Source: Actinomycetes bacterium
Lineage (GTDB): Bacteria > Actinomycetota > Actinomycetes > Actinomycetales > Cellulomonadaceae
DNA length: 11,343 bases
NCBI GenBank assembly: GCA_023389545.1
Contig: JAEWEI010000333.1
Coordinates: 1-11,343, forward strand
Direction: 5' to 3'
Shown piece by piece: positions 5,089 to 11,343 of the stretch. How positions within the stretch are numbered: position 1 is the first letter of the stretch; each line of letters begins with the position of its first letter. The position numbers and the translations under genes were made by a program. The notes beneath the pieces are model-generated. The model saw nothing but the letters and a program-made list of their open reading frames with translations. It was not told the origin of the DNA and searched no databases.

Positions 5089-7320
5089 CTACGGCGTGTA
5101 GATCTTCGGCTGCGCCGGCGCCGTGAACGGGTCGCCCAGCGCGAACCCCGGGTGCGGCGGCTGGTTGTACGCCGTGTTCTGCCACGCGATCGCGGTGCGG
5201 TACTGCGCATCGTGCAGCAGCGTGTGGACCTTCAGAGCCGTGACGGTCGGCGTCGCGTAGACCCGCAAGGCCGTCGAGTCCGAGGTTGGCCAGATGACCT
5301 CCTCACGCCAGTCGCCCCAGAGGTCCCCTGACAGGGACGGCGTGGCCTTGGTGCCGTTGTTCGCGACGACCCCCGACGCGGTGAGCAGGCGGGTGTCGCT
5401 CGACGGCGTGTACTTGTTCACGTACGTCCGGTCCAGCAGCTCGCGCACCGGGTCGCCGTCCCACCAAGCCAGGAAGTTCGCCGACGACGGCTTGCGCCCG
5501 ATGTCGGAGCCCTTCGCGCTGCGCATCACCGAGTCTGCAGATGACCACGACTCCGCCCCCGCGCTGCCCGACCAGATGTCGCCCGAGACGCCGCGGCCGT
5601 TGTCGCCGCCCGCCGGGGTGGACCACAGGATCTGGCCGGTGCGGGCGTCCGCGAACCACGAGCTCGGCTTGCTGGCGTCCTCGCTCACCTTGAACACCTC
5701 GAGCCCGGAGCGGGACGGGTCCAGGTCGCCGACGTGCAGCGCGTCGCCGTGCCCCAGGCCCGTGTTCCACATGACCGTGCCGTTGTCGTTGATCGCCGCG
5801 GCGCCGTAGATGACCTCCTGCTTGCCGTCCCCGTCGGCGTCCGCGATCGAGAGCTGGTGGTTGCCCTGCCCGGCCACCGCGCTGTTGCCCGCGGTCGAGC
5901 TGTTCGAGTCGAAGGTCCAGCGGCGCGTGAGCGACCCGTTGCGGTAGTCCCATGCCGCCACGACGGCCCGCGTGTAGTAGCCGCGCGCCATGATGATCGA
6001 CGGACGCTGCCCGTCCAGGTACGCGGTGCCCGCGAGGAACCTGTCGACGCGGTTGCCGTAGGAGTCGCCCCAGCTCGACACCGTGCCACGCGCGGGCACG
6101 TAGTCGGCGGTGGCGCCGATGGAGCCGTCAGGGCCTTTGAACACGGTGAGGTACTCGGGGCCGCTGAGCACATAGCCCGAGGAGTTGCGGTAATCGGCGC
6201 TCGACGAGCCGATGAGCTGGCCGGTGCCGGACCGCGTGCCGTCGGCGGTCTTCACCGCGAGCTCGGCCCGGCCGTCGCCGTCGTAGTCGTACACCTGGAA
6301 CTGTGTGTAGTGGGCGCCGGCCCGGATGTTGCGCCCCAGGTCGATGCGCCACAGCCGCGTGCCGTTCAGCTCATAGGCGTCCAGGTAGACGTTGCCCGTG
6401 TAGCCGGACTGCGAGTTGTCCTTCGCGTTGGACGGGTCCCACTTGAGCACGATCTCGAGCTGCCCGTCGCCGTCCAGGTCGCCCACGCTCGCGTCGTTCG
6501 CGCTGTACGTGTACGCCTCCCCCGAGGGCGTCGTCCCGCCGGCGGGCTTCTGGATCGGCACATCCAGGTAGCCGTTCGCGAACGTGAGGCTGGCGCCGGA
6601 GGCCGCCTGTTCGGCCCCGTTGACGACGGCGCGCACCGTGTAGGACGCGGTCGCCGCCGCGCCGGCGTCGTAGAAGTTCGTGGAGTCGGCCACGGGCGTC
6701 GAGGTGATCCGCGTGCCTCCGCGGTACACGTGGAAGCTGGTGCTCCGCGGCTCCGTGCCGAGCAGTCGCCACTGCACGAGGTTGCCGCTGCCGGAGCGCA
6801 CGCTGATCAGGCCGCGGTCGAGCCGCTCGGCCTGCCAGGAGCCCGCCACCGGGGCGGTGGGCTCCGGGGTGGGCGTCGGCGACGCGCTGGGCGAGGCCGT
6901 CGGGGTGGCGCTCGGAGTGGGGCTCGCTGTCGGCGAGGACGTGGGCGAGCTGGTGGGCGTCGCGGCCGCACCGGTGCAGGCGGTCCCGTTGAGCGTGAAC
7001 GCCGTGGGCGCCGGGTTGGATGATCCGTTCCACGCGCCGTTGAACCCGAACGACACGGAGCCGCCGCTGGGCACCGCGGCGTTGTAGCCGGCGTCCCTGA
7101 CGCTCACCGCGTTGCCGGACTGCGTCGCGACACCGTTCCACGCCTGCGTGACGCTCTGCCCGGCGGCGAAGGACCAGCCCAGCGTCCAGCCGTTGAGCGC
7201 GTCGCCGAGGTTGGCGATGGTGACGGAGGCGCCGAATCCCGTCGACCACTGGTTCGTCACCTCGTAGGCGACCCGGCAGGCGGTGGCCGCGACGGCGCCC
7301 TGGGCTGCGACCACCCCCAC
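5089..7320 (-). CDS. CBM2-linked rhamnogalacturonan lyase, PL11 (YesW-like)
   Basis: This is a secreted-type enzyme that cleaves the rhamnogalacturonan I backbone of pectin by beta-elimination. From the first in-frame start (GTG 7320) it has 743 residues. Residues 15-115 form a family 2 carbohydrate-binding module bounded by the Cys15/Cys115 pair, with aromatic W25, W45, W49, W61 and W97. Residues 116-160 are a Pro/Thr/Ser linker. Residues 162-743 are a full PL11 beta-propeller domain with Ca-binding DGDG loops (DLDGDGQLEI, YDYDGDGRAEL, DADGDGKQEV), NIRAGAHYTQFQVYD, GDSYGNRVDRFLAG, GQGNHQLSIAD, GLGHGDALH and the closing IAWQNTAYNQPPHPGF. The catalytic part closely resembles Bacillus YesW as I remember it. 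The in-frame N-terminus keeps only about a dozen hydrophobic residues before the CBM; the charged part of a signal peptide lies in another frame just upstream. It starts within about 100 nt of proB with no visible promoter. Confidence 0.95.
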   Translation of the reverse strand: MGVVAAQGAVAATACRVAYEVTNQWSTGFGASVTIANLGDALNGWTLGWSFAAGQSVTQAWNGVATQSGNAVSVRDAGYNAAVPSGGSVSFGFNGAWNGSSNPAPTAFTLNGTACTGAAATPTSSPTSSPTASPTPSATPTASPSASPTPTPEPTAPVAGSWQAERLDRGLISVRSGSGNLVQWRLLGTEPRSTSFHVYRGGTRITSTPVADSTNFYDAGAAATASYTVRAVVNGAEQAASGASLTFANGYLDVPIQKPAGGTTPSGEAYTYSANDASVGDLDGDGQLEIVLKWDPSNAKDNSQSGYTGNVYLDAYELNGTRLWRIDLGRNIRAGAHYTQFQVYDYDGDGRAELAVKTADGTRSGTGQLIGSSSADYRNSSGYVLSGPEYLTVFKGPDGSIGATADYVPARGTVSSWGDSYGNRVDRFLAGTAYLDGQRPSIIMARGYYTRAVVAAWDYRNGSLTRRWTFDSNSSTAGNSAVAGQGNHQLSIADADGDGKQEVIYGAAAINDNGTVMWNTGLGHGDALHVGDLDPSRSGLEVFKVSEDASKPSSWFADARTGQILWSTPAGGDNGRGVSGDIWSGSAGAESWSSADSVMRSAKGSDIGRKPSSANFLAWWDGDPVRELLDRTYVNKYTPSSDTRLLTASGVVANNGTKATPSLSGDLWGDWREEVIWPTSDSTALRVYATPTVTALKVHTLLHDAQYRTAIAWQNTAYNQPPHPGFALGDPFTAPAQPKIYTP
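6841..6966 (-). repeat. Degenerate Pro-Thr-Ser linker repeat
   Basis: This codes residues 119-160 of the lyase. It is a low-complexity run of short SPT, SPTP and ASPTP units typical of the flexible, often glycosylated linkers between CBM2 and catalytic domains in cellulolytic actinobacteria. At DNA level it is an imperfect tandem array, so it is prone to length change by slippage. Confidence 0.8.
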
Positions 7321-7339
7321 GCCCAGGACAACCCGCCTG

Positions 7340-7411
7340 TCACCGGAGGAACCGGGCCCTGAAGCGATTCACGACCGCGCCGCTCAGCGTGCGGGCTCCC
7401 CCGCCTGGCAT
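7340..7411 (-). other. Out-of-frame start of the lyase signal peptide
   Basis: Ten bases after the proB stop, ATG 7411 (or GTG 7372 in the same frame) opens a frame ending ...NRFRARFLR, then TGA at 7342-7340. If one base were skipped there (for example 7342), translation would continue as DRRVVLGVGVVAAQGAVAA into the CBM2. That gives an Arg-rich n-region, a hydrophobic core and an AVA-A type cleavage site, with RRVVL resembling a twin-arginine motif. This is exactly the missing signal peptide. Neither start has a clear ribosome site. Explanations are a natural frameshift mutation, a sequence error, a non-standard AUC start at 7368 in the main frame, or less likely +1 recoding at the UGA-C site. 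Confidence 0.6.
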
Positions 7412-7420
7412 CGCGCGAGG

Positions 7421-8569
7421 TCAGCGCCGACGCCGCACCAGCACCAAGTCGTCACGGTGCACCAGCTGGCGCCCGTACTCCGGGCCGAGGTCCGCGCGCA
7501 GCTCCGACGTGGTGTGGCCCAGCAGGCCCGGCACCTCCTCGGAGGCGTACGCCACCAGCCCGCGCGCCACCACCACGCCGTCCGGGCCGCACAACTCCAC
7601 CGGGTCGCCCGCCTCGAAGTCGCCCTCCACGCGGGTCACCCCGGCGGGCAGCAACGACGTCCGCCGATCCACGACCGCGCGTACGGCGCCCTCGTCGAGC
7701 ACCAGCCGGCCCCGCGTCCGGGCGGCGTGCGCGAGCCACAGCAGACGCGTGGACGCCCGGCGCCCGGTGGCCGCGAACCAGGTGCCCACGTCTTCCCCAG
7801 CCAGCGCGGCTGCGGCGTTCTCCGCCGAGGTCAGCACCACAGGGATGCCCGAGGCCGTCGCGATGGCCACCGACTCCAGCTTGGTGACCATGCCGCCGGT
7901 GCCGATCGCGCTGCCCCGGGCCGTCACGTCGATGCCGTCCAGGTCCTGCGGTCCGCGCACCTCCGGGATGCGCACCGAGCCGGCCCGCGACGGCGGACCG
8001 GTGTGCAGCCCGTTGACGTCAGTGAGCAGCACCAGCGCGTCCGCATGCACCAGGTGGGAGACCAGGGCCGCGAGACGGTCGTTGTCACCGAACCGGATCT
8101 CGTCCGTGGCGACCGCGTCGTTCTCGTTGATCACCGGCACCACACCCAGTTCGAGCAACCGGCTCAGGGCGCGCTGCGCGTTCCGGTAGTGGGTGCGCCG
8201 CACGGTGTCGTCCGCCGTGAGCAGCACCTGGCCGACGCGCAGGCCGTGATCGAGGAAGGACCGCGTGTAGTGGGCGACGAGCAGCCCCTGCCCGGCCGAC
8301 GCCGCGGCCTGCTGCGTCGCCAGGTCGCGTGGCCGCGCCGACAGCCCCAGCGGCTCGATGCCCGCCGCGATGGCCCCCGAGGACACGAGCACCACCTGGC
8401 CGCCGGAGGCCCGGCGGGCCGCCAGCACCTTGACCAGCGCGTCCAGGCGGGCGGGGTCGAGGCGGCCGTCCGCGTCCGTCAGAGACGAGGAGCCGACCTT
8501 GACGACCACGCGATGCGCGTCGACGAGGTGACGACGGTCGGACAGTGCGGCTGCGCTCACAGGGGGCAT
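7421..8569 (-). CDS. proB: Glutamate 5-kinase with C-terminal PUA domain
   Basis: This enzyme phosphorylates glutamate to gamma-glutamyl phosphate, the first and normally proline-inhibited step of proline synthesis. The amino-acid-kinase domain (about 20-258) shows VVVKVGSSSL (21-30), VLVSSGAIAAG (60-70), VINENDAVATDEIRFGDND (146-164), LLTDVNGL (181-188) and GTGGMVTK (223-230). A PUA domain follows (about 287-366, with GRLVLDEGAVRAV near its start). The length of 382 is a little above the usual 367 or so, mostly from the N-terminus. ATG 8569 has GGGGGAG only 2 nt upstream, too close. GTG 8560, three codons in, is about 11 nt from the same site and may be the real start. The gene follows obg by 57 nt, and its pathway partner proA is 6.2 kb downstream. 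Confidence 0.97.
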   Translation of the reverse strand: MPPVSAAALSDRRHLVDAHRVVVKVGSSSLTDADGRLDPARLDALVKVLAARRASGGQVVLVSSGAIAAGIEPLGLSARPRDLATQQAAASAGQGLLVAHYTRSFLDHGLRVGQVLLTADDTVRRTHYRNAQRALSRLLELGVVPVINENDAVATDEIRFGDNDRLAALVSHLVHADALVLLTDVNGLHTGPPSRAGSVRIPEVRGPQDLDGIDVTARGSAIGTGGMVTKLESVAIATASGIPVVLTSAENAAAALAGEDVGTWFAATGRRASTRLLWLAHAARTRGRLVLDEGAVRAVVDRRTSLLPAGVTRVEGDFEAGDPVELCGPDGVVVARGLVAYASEEVPGLLGHTTSELRADLGPEYGRQLVHRDDLVLVRRRR

Positions 8570-8588
8570 TCTCCCCCGTCGCGGGCCC

Positions 8589-8606
8589 CGGTCACGTGAT
8601 TGACCG
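8589..8606. other. Short inverted repeat between obg and proB
   Basis: CGGTCA-CGTGAT-TGACCG gives a perfect 6-bp stem with a 6-nt loop, and it contains the 8-bp palindrome TCACGTGA (8592-8599). It could be a weak attenuating hairpin or a protein-binding site. The stem is too short for confident termination, and obg-proB cotranscription remains likely. Confidence 0.25.
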
Positions 8607-8626
8607 CACCCCGGACCGCCGCCACG

Positions 8627-10141
8627 TCAGTCCTCGTCCGTCCAGAGCCCCGCCTCGCGCTCCGTCCACAGCTCGGCGCGTGCCTCCGCCTTGGCGTCCA
8701 TGCGCTCCTTGTACTGCTCGCGCTTCTCCCCACGCGTGGGACGCGAGCGCTCCTCGATGCGCATGTCCGTGCCGCGCGGGCCGGCGAGCAGCTCAGAGCC
8801 GGTCATCAGCGTCGGCTCCCAGTCGAAGACGACGGCGTCGGGGCCCGAGCCGATGACGACCTCCGCGCCCGCGACGGCCCCGGCGGCGAAGAGCTTCTCC
8901 TCGACGCCGAGCCGGGCGAGCCGATCGGCCAGGTACCCGACGGCCTCGTCGTTGCGGAAGTCCGTCTGGCGCACCCACCGCTCCGGCTTGGAGCCCAGGA
9001 TCTGGAAGTAGTCCCGGCCGCCCTCGACGCGGTGCGTCACGGTGAAGCCCGTGTCGTCAATGGCCTTCGGGCGCAGCACCACCCGAGTCGCCTCGGGCGC
9101 CGGGGCCTCGCGGCGTGCGCGGTCCACCAGCTCGCCGAGCGCGAAGGTGAGCGGCCGCAGGCCCTCGTGGCTCGCGGTCGACACCTCGAAGACCTGCATG
9201 CCGCGGGCCTCCAGCTCGGGGCGCACCAGCTCGGCCAGGTCGCGGGCCTCGGGCACGTCGATCTTGTTGAGCACGACCAAGCGCGGGCGCTCATTGAGCG
9301 GCACACGGCCACCCTCGATGCCCAGGTCGCCCGGGTACGTCGCGAGCTCGGCCTCGAGCGCCTCGAGGTCGCTCAGCGGGTCGCGGTCGGGCTCGAGCGT
9401 CGCGCAGTCCAGCACGTGCACCAGCACGGCGCAGCGCTCGATGTGCCGCAGGAACTCCAGCCCGAGCCCCTTGCCCTCGCTGGCGCCGGGGATCAGCCCA
9501 GGCACGTCGGCGACGGTGTAGCGCGCGGACCCGGCCTGCACGACGCCCAGGTTCGGGATCAGGGTGGTGAAGGGGTAGTCCGCGATCTTGGGCCGCGCGG
9601 CGGAGATCGCCGCGACGAGGCTCGACTTGCCAGCGCTGGGGAAGCCGACCAACGCGACGTCGGCGATCGTCTTCAACTCCAGGACGATGTCCCGCGCCTC
9701 GCCGGGCTCGCCCAGCAGCGCGAAGCCCGGGGCCTTGCGGCGCGGGGACGCGATGGCCGCGTTGCCCAACCCGCCGTGGCCGCCGGCGGCGACGATGAAC
9801 TCGGCGCCAGTGCCCACCAGGTCGGCGAGCACCTCGCCGGTGGTCGACTTCACGACTGTGCCGTCGGGAACCGGCAGCACCAGGTCCTCGCCCGAGGCGC
9901 CCTGGCGGTGGTCGCCCATGCCCTGCTTGCCCGACGACGCGTGCCGGTGCGGGGCGTGGTGGTAGTCGAGCAGCGTGGTCACCTGCGGGTCGACGACGAG
10001 CGTCACACTCCCGCCATGACCGCCGTTGCCGCCGTCGGGGCCGGCGAGCGGCTTGAACTTCTCCCGGCGGATCGAGACGCACCCGTGGCCGCCGTCACCG
10101 CCGCTGGCATGCAGGACGACGCGGTCGACGAAGGTCGCCAT
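8627..10141 (-). CDS. obg: Ribosome-assembly GTPase Obg/CgtA
   Basis: This is an essential GTPase acting on 50S subunit maturation and stress signalling. The 504-residue protein has three domains. The Gly-rich Obg fold (1-158) includes ASGGDGGHG (12-20) and [10 protein letters not shown] (118-127). The G domain has G1 GFPSAGKSS (166-174), G2 FTT (191-193), G3 DVPGL (212-216), G4 NKID (292-295) and G5 STAS (321-324). The C-terminal OCT domain (about 357-442) contains [14 protein letters not shown] charged tail of about 60 residues rich in Arg, Glu and Lys (about 443-504) follows; such extensions occur in actinobacterial Obg proteins. ATG 10141 has GAGGAG 11 nt upstream and the expected MATFVDRV start. 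It lies downstream of rpmA across a hairpin-rich gap of 164 nt. Confidence 0.98.
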   Translation of the reverse strand: MATFVDRVVLHASGGDGGHGCVSIRREKFKPLAGPDGGNGGHGGSVTLVVDPQVTTLLDYHHAPHRHASSGKQGMGDHRQGASGEDLVLPVPDGTVVKSTTGEVLADLVGTGAEFIVAAGGHGGLGNAAIASPRRKAPGFALLGEPGEARDIVLELKTIADVALVGFPSAGKSSLVAAISAARPKIADYPFTTLIPNLGVVQAGSARYTVADVPGLIPGASEGKGLGLEFLRHIERCAVLVHVLDCATLEPDRDPLSDLEALEAELATYPGDLGIEGGRVPLNERPRLVVLNKIDVPEARDLAELVRPELEARGMQVFEVSTASHEGLRPLTFALGELVDRARREAPAPEATRVVLRPKAIDDTGFTVTHRVEGGRDYFQILGSKPERWVRQTDFRNDEAVGYLADRLARLGVEEKLFAAGAVAGAEVVIGSGPDAVVFDWEPTLMTGSELLAGPRGTDMRIEERSRPTRGEKREQYKERMDAKAEARAELWTEREAGLWTDED

Positions 10142-10160
10142 CGGTCACCACTCTCCTCGA

Positions 10161-10236
10161 GCCGGCGTCCGCCGGCCATCTCCACTGCCGCGAATGCTGG
10201 CAGGTCGTGCTGTGAGTCACGCGCGCTATGCGCGCG
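10161..10236. other. Three inverted repeats in the obg 5' region
   Basis: Three short hairpins follow one another. First, GCCGGC (10161-10166 with 10171-10176, loop of 4), next to the obg ribosome site. Second, CTGCCGC-GAAT-GC(T)GGCAG (10185-10203, one bulged base). Third, CGCGCGC-TAT-GCGCGCG (10220-10236, perfect 7 bp). Together with the terminator-like stem at 10251-10289 they fill the gap between rpmA and obg. They could attenuate, process or stabilise the mRNA; no clear promoter was identified among them. Confidence 0.4.
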
Positions 10237-10250
10237 CTTTGTGCTGGCAA

Positions 10251-10289
10251 CGACGAAGGGACGCACCGCACCGGTGCGCCCCTTCGACG
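10251..10289 (-). terminator. Terminator-like hairpin after rpmA
   Basis: Starting 16 nt after the rpmA stop, the minus strand folds as 17 paired positions (10289-10273 with 10267-10251) around the 5-nt loop GGTGC, with one U-U mismatch and one G-U wobble. No U tract follows. It would reduce read-through from the abundant ribosomal-protein message into obg and proB. Confidence 0.65.
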
Positions 10290-10305
10290 AACGAGATAGA
10301 CGGGG

Positions 10306-10563
10306 TCAGACCGCCGCCGCCACGATGTCGATGACCTTGCGGCCACGACGCTGGCCGAACTCCACCGCGCCCGGCGCGAGGGCGAACAGCGTGTCGTCCT
10401 TGCCGCGGCCGACGTTGATGCCGGGGTGGAAGTGCGTGCCGCGCTGGCGGACGATGATCTCGCCAGCCTTGACGACCTGACCACCGAAGCGCTTGACGCC
10501 GAGGCGCTGCGCGTTCGAGTCGCGACCGTTGCGCGACGAGCTCGCGCCCTTCTTGTGTGCCAT
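10306..10563 (-). CDS. rpmA: 50S ribosomal protein bL27
   Basis: The 85-residue bL27 begins [16 protein letters not shown], with the flexible N-terminus that reaches the peptidyl-transferase centre. It continues through [22 protein letters not shown] and [11 protein letters not shown]. There is no N-terminal extension of the kind cleaved by Prp in Firmicutes. It lies 60 nt after rplU, the usual partner, and is followed by a strong hairpin. Confidence 0.99.
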   Translation of the reverse strand: MAHKKGASSSRNGRDSNAQRLGVKRFGGQVVKAGEIIVRQRGTHFHPGINVGRGKDDTLFALAPGAVEFGQRRGRKVIDIVAAAV

Positions 10564-10623
10564 GACGTACCTGCCTTCGTGCTCAGATGGATGACGCTCC
10601 GCGGACCACGCCGCGGCGCAAGA

Positions 10624-10944
10624 TCAGTTGATGCCGGTGACCTTCAGGCGGGTCAGCTTCTGGCGGTGACCCTTGCGCACGCGGTAGCCGGTCTTGTTCT
10701 TGTACTTGAGGATGTCGATCTTCGGGCCCTTCTCGTCCCGGACGACCTCCGCCGTGACGGTGATCTTCGCGAGATCCTGGGCGTCGTGGGTGACCTTCTC
10801 ACCATCGACGAGCAGCAGGGCGGGAAGCTCGACAGTCGAACCGGCCTGCGCGGAGAGGCGGTCGACGACGACGACGTCGCCCACGGCGACCTTCTCCTGG
10901 CGGCCGCCAGCCTTCACGATCGCGTACACCACGTTGCTGCTCAT
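10624..10944 (-). CDS. rplU: 50S ribosomal protein bL21
   Basis: The 106-residue bL21 binds 23S rRNA. The core starts [18 protein letters not shown] and ends [22 protein letters not shown], the conserved basic C-terminal motif. ATG 10944 adds SSNV before the usual start, and GTG codons at 10932 or 10929 (nearer the standard M-YAIVK length) cannot be excluded because the ribosome site is weak (GAGCAGAG). It is the first gene of an rplU-rpmA unit with a putative promoter at 11081-11053. Confidence 0.98.
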   Translation of the reverse strand: MSSNVVYAIVKAGGRQEKVAVGDVVVVDRLSAQAGSTVELPALLLVDGEKVTHDAQDLAKITVTAEVVRDEKGPKIDILKYKNKTGYRVRKGHRQKLTRLKVTGIN

Positions 10945-10970
10945 CTCTGCTCGTCGAACTTCAGTCGGGG

Positions 10971-11049
10971 GCGCGCTCTACGTGATGGACACGGGTGTTG
11001 GCCCTCACATCACGGACGCGCACGTCGGTGCGCCCAAACGCACCGACGT
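10971..11049 (-). promoter_or_regulatory. Structured 5' leader of rplU
   Basis: Two nested or adjacent structures lie between the predicted transcription start and rplU. Hairpin 1 is a perfect 11-bp stem, ACGTCGGTGCG with CGCACCGACGT (11049-11039 with 11032-11022), loop TTTGGG. Hairpin 2 has CGTGATG with CATCACG (11014-11008 with 10987-10981) and an outer 5-bp GC helix (11021-11017 with 10975-10971). Such a leader could host ribosomal-protein autoregulation or protect the 5' end. Firmicutes have a known L21 leader; I do not recognise this as that RNA. The first palindrome overlaps the predicted start and could instead be an operator. Confidence 0.45.
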
Positions 11050-11052
11050 TCA

Positions 11053-11081
11053 AGAGTACGGAACGCCTCTGGCTCGGTCAA
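11053..11081 (-). promoter_or_regulatory. Predicted sigma-70-type promoter for rplU-rpmA
   Basis: On the minus strand TTGACC (11081-11076) and TACTCT (11058-11053) are separated by exactly 17 bases, a good housekeeping promoter for an actinobacterium. The start would fall near 11046, about 100 nt before the rplU ATG. The -35 box sits in the loop, and the -10 box at the base of the 3' arm, of the hairpin that follows rne. Confidence 0.55.
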
Positions 11082-11104
11082 ATGAGCCCGAGGCGCCCCC
11101 GTAC
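11056..11104 (-). terminator. Hairpin terminator after rne
   Basis: Starting 3 nt after the rne stop, the minus strand pairs GTACGG, CGCCTC and GGCTC with their complements (11104 down to 11056). The helices are joined by a small GGG/UU internal loop and a G-A mismatch, and the apical loop is ATTTGACC. The stem is symmetric enough to act in either direction. It overlaps the putative rplU promoter. Confidence 0.6.
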
Positions 11105-11107
11105 CCG

Positions 11108-11343
11108 TCAGGTCGCCGGGGACTCCTCGTCCTCGTCGGCCTCGAACACCTCGGGTGACACCGGCGTCAGCGCGAGCGCCTCCACCGACTCCCCCTGTGC
11201 CAGCTCCTCGGCGACGACCACGTCGGTCGCCTCGGCCGAGGGCACCGCGAAGGCCGCCAGCACGTCGAGCACAGGCGCCTCCACCGCGGGCTCCGCCGCG
11301 TCAGCCGACGCGCCGCGCGAGCCCCGCGCAGGAGCGTCGGCGG
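11108..11343 (-). CDS. rne: C-terminal tail of ribonuclease E/G, 5' part outside window
   Basis: Seventy-seven in-frame codons end at TGA 11110-11108. The product is low-complexity and acidic: Ala/Glu/Val/Pro-rich, ending VFEADEDEESPAT. There is no catalytic part here, so the assignment rests mainly on position: in actinobacteria the gene upstream of rplU-rpmA-obg is usually rne, whose product has a disordered acidic or Pro/Ala-rich C-terminus. The other two minus-strand frames are less protein-like; one is stopped early and the other is Arg/Trp-rich. RNase E/G cleaves single-stranded RNA in mRNA decay and rRNA processing. Confidence 0.72.
   Translation of the reverse strand, partial: ADAPARGSRGASADAAEPAVEAPVLDVLAAFAVPSAEATDVVVAEELAQGESVEALALTPVSPEVFEADEDEESPAT

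Noticed and set aside
4886..5185. 99-codon minus-strand frame covering the lyase end and the intergenic gap
   Set aside because: Its first third is out of frame with PL11 codons and it runs through the terminator hairpin; the composition is not protein-like. The overlap with the lyase makes it a shadow.
5734..7023. 429-codon plus-strand open frame opposite the PL11 lyase
   Set aside because: The product is Arg/Val/Gly-rich with no motif, while the minus strand encodes a full PL11 enzyme.
7391..7404. GCGGG-CTCC-CCCGC inverted repeat after proB as a terminator
   Set aside because: Only 5 bp with no U tract and within a few bases of a possible start codon; too weak to call.
10215..10251. TTGCCA followed after 16 nt by TAGCGC as an obg promoter
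   Set aside because: The -10 lacks the final T and lies inside a GC hairpin; not supportable.
8600..10480. 626-codon plus-strand open frame opposite obg and rpmA
   Set aside because: It is an antisense shadow produced by GC-rich third positions; the minus strand holds complete, motif-bearing Obg and bL27, and the plus product is low-complexity Arg/Ala/Gly/Val.
1..11343. CRISPR array, tRNA/rRNA, insertion sequence, phage or toxin-antitoxin genes
   Set aside because: No regular spaced repeats, cloverleaf, terminal inverted repeats, transposase or integrase motif was seen on either strand.

Overview
The window comes from a very GC-rich actinobacterium, most like a cellulolytic member of Micrococcales such as Cellulomonas. 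The reasons are the gene order rne-rplU-rpmA-obg-proB...proA, strong G/C preference at third codon positions, a CBM2-linked secreted polysaccharide lyase with a Pro/Thr/Ser linker, and a TANNNT-type leaderless promoter. All genes supported here lie on the minus strand, so transcription runs from high to low coordinates. The long plus-strand reading frames are antisense shadows.

Housekeeping block (11343 to 7421): the acidic C-terminal tail of ribonuclease E/G, a terminator hairpin that also holds a good sigma-70-type promoter, a structured 5' leader, rplU (bL21), rpmA (bL27), a hairpin-rich gap, obg (ribosome-assembly GTPase) and proB (glutamate 5-kinase). The last gene in the window is proA (1237 to 1, missing about the last 20-25 codons). 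It appears to have its own leaderless promoter.

Accessory block (7411 to 1319): about 6.2 kb separates proB from proA, which are adjacent in many relatives. First comes a CBM2-linker-PL11 rhamnogalacturonan lyase. Its signal peptide appears to be encoded in two frames, as if one base had been gained. After a strong hairpin terminator follows an apparently independent three-gene operon: M20 amidohydrolase, tandem-GNAT N-acetyltransferase and luciferase-like flavin monooxygenase. A 12-codon mini-ORF, and possibly a 26-codon one, precede it in ATGA-overlap relay. A hairpin closes it.

The most interesting reading is that this operon has the same three enzyme classes (N-acetylate, oxidise with flavin, deacylate) as the Bacillus yxe/ytm-type S-modified cysteine salvage pathways, in a compact actinobacterial form with a two-domain acetyltransferase. 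That is inference from family composition; the substrate cannot be read from the sequence. No CRISPR array, RNA gene, insertion sequence or integrase is visible, and no intergenic gap exceeds 300 bases.
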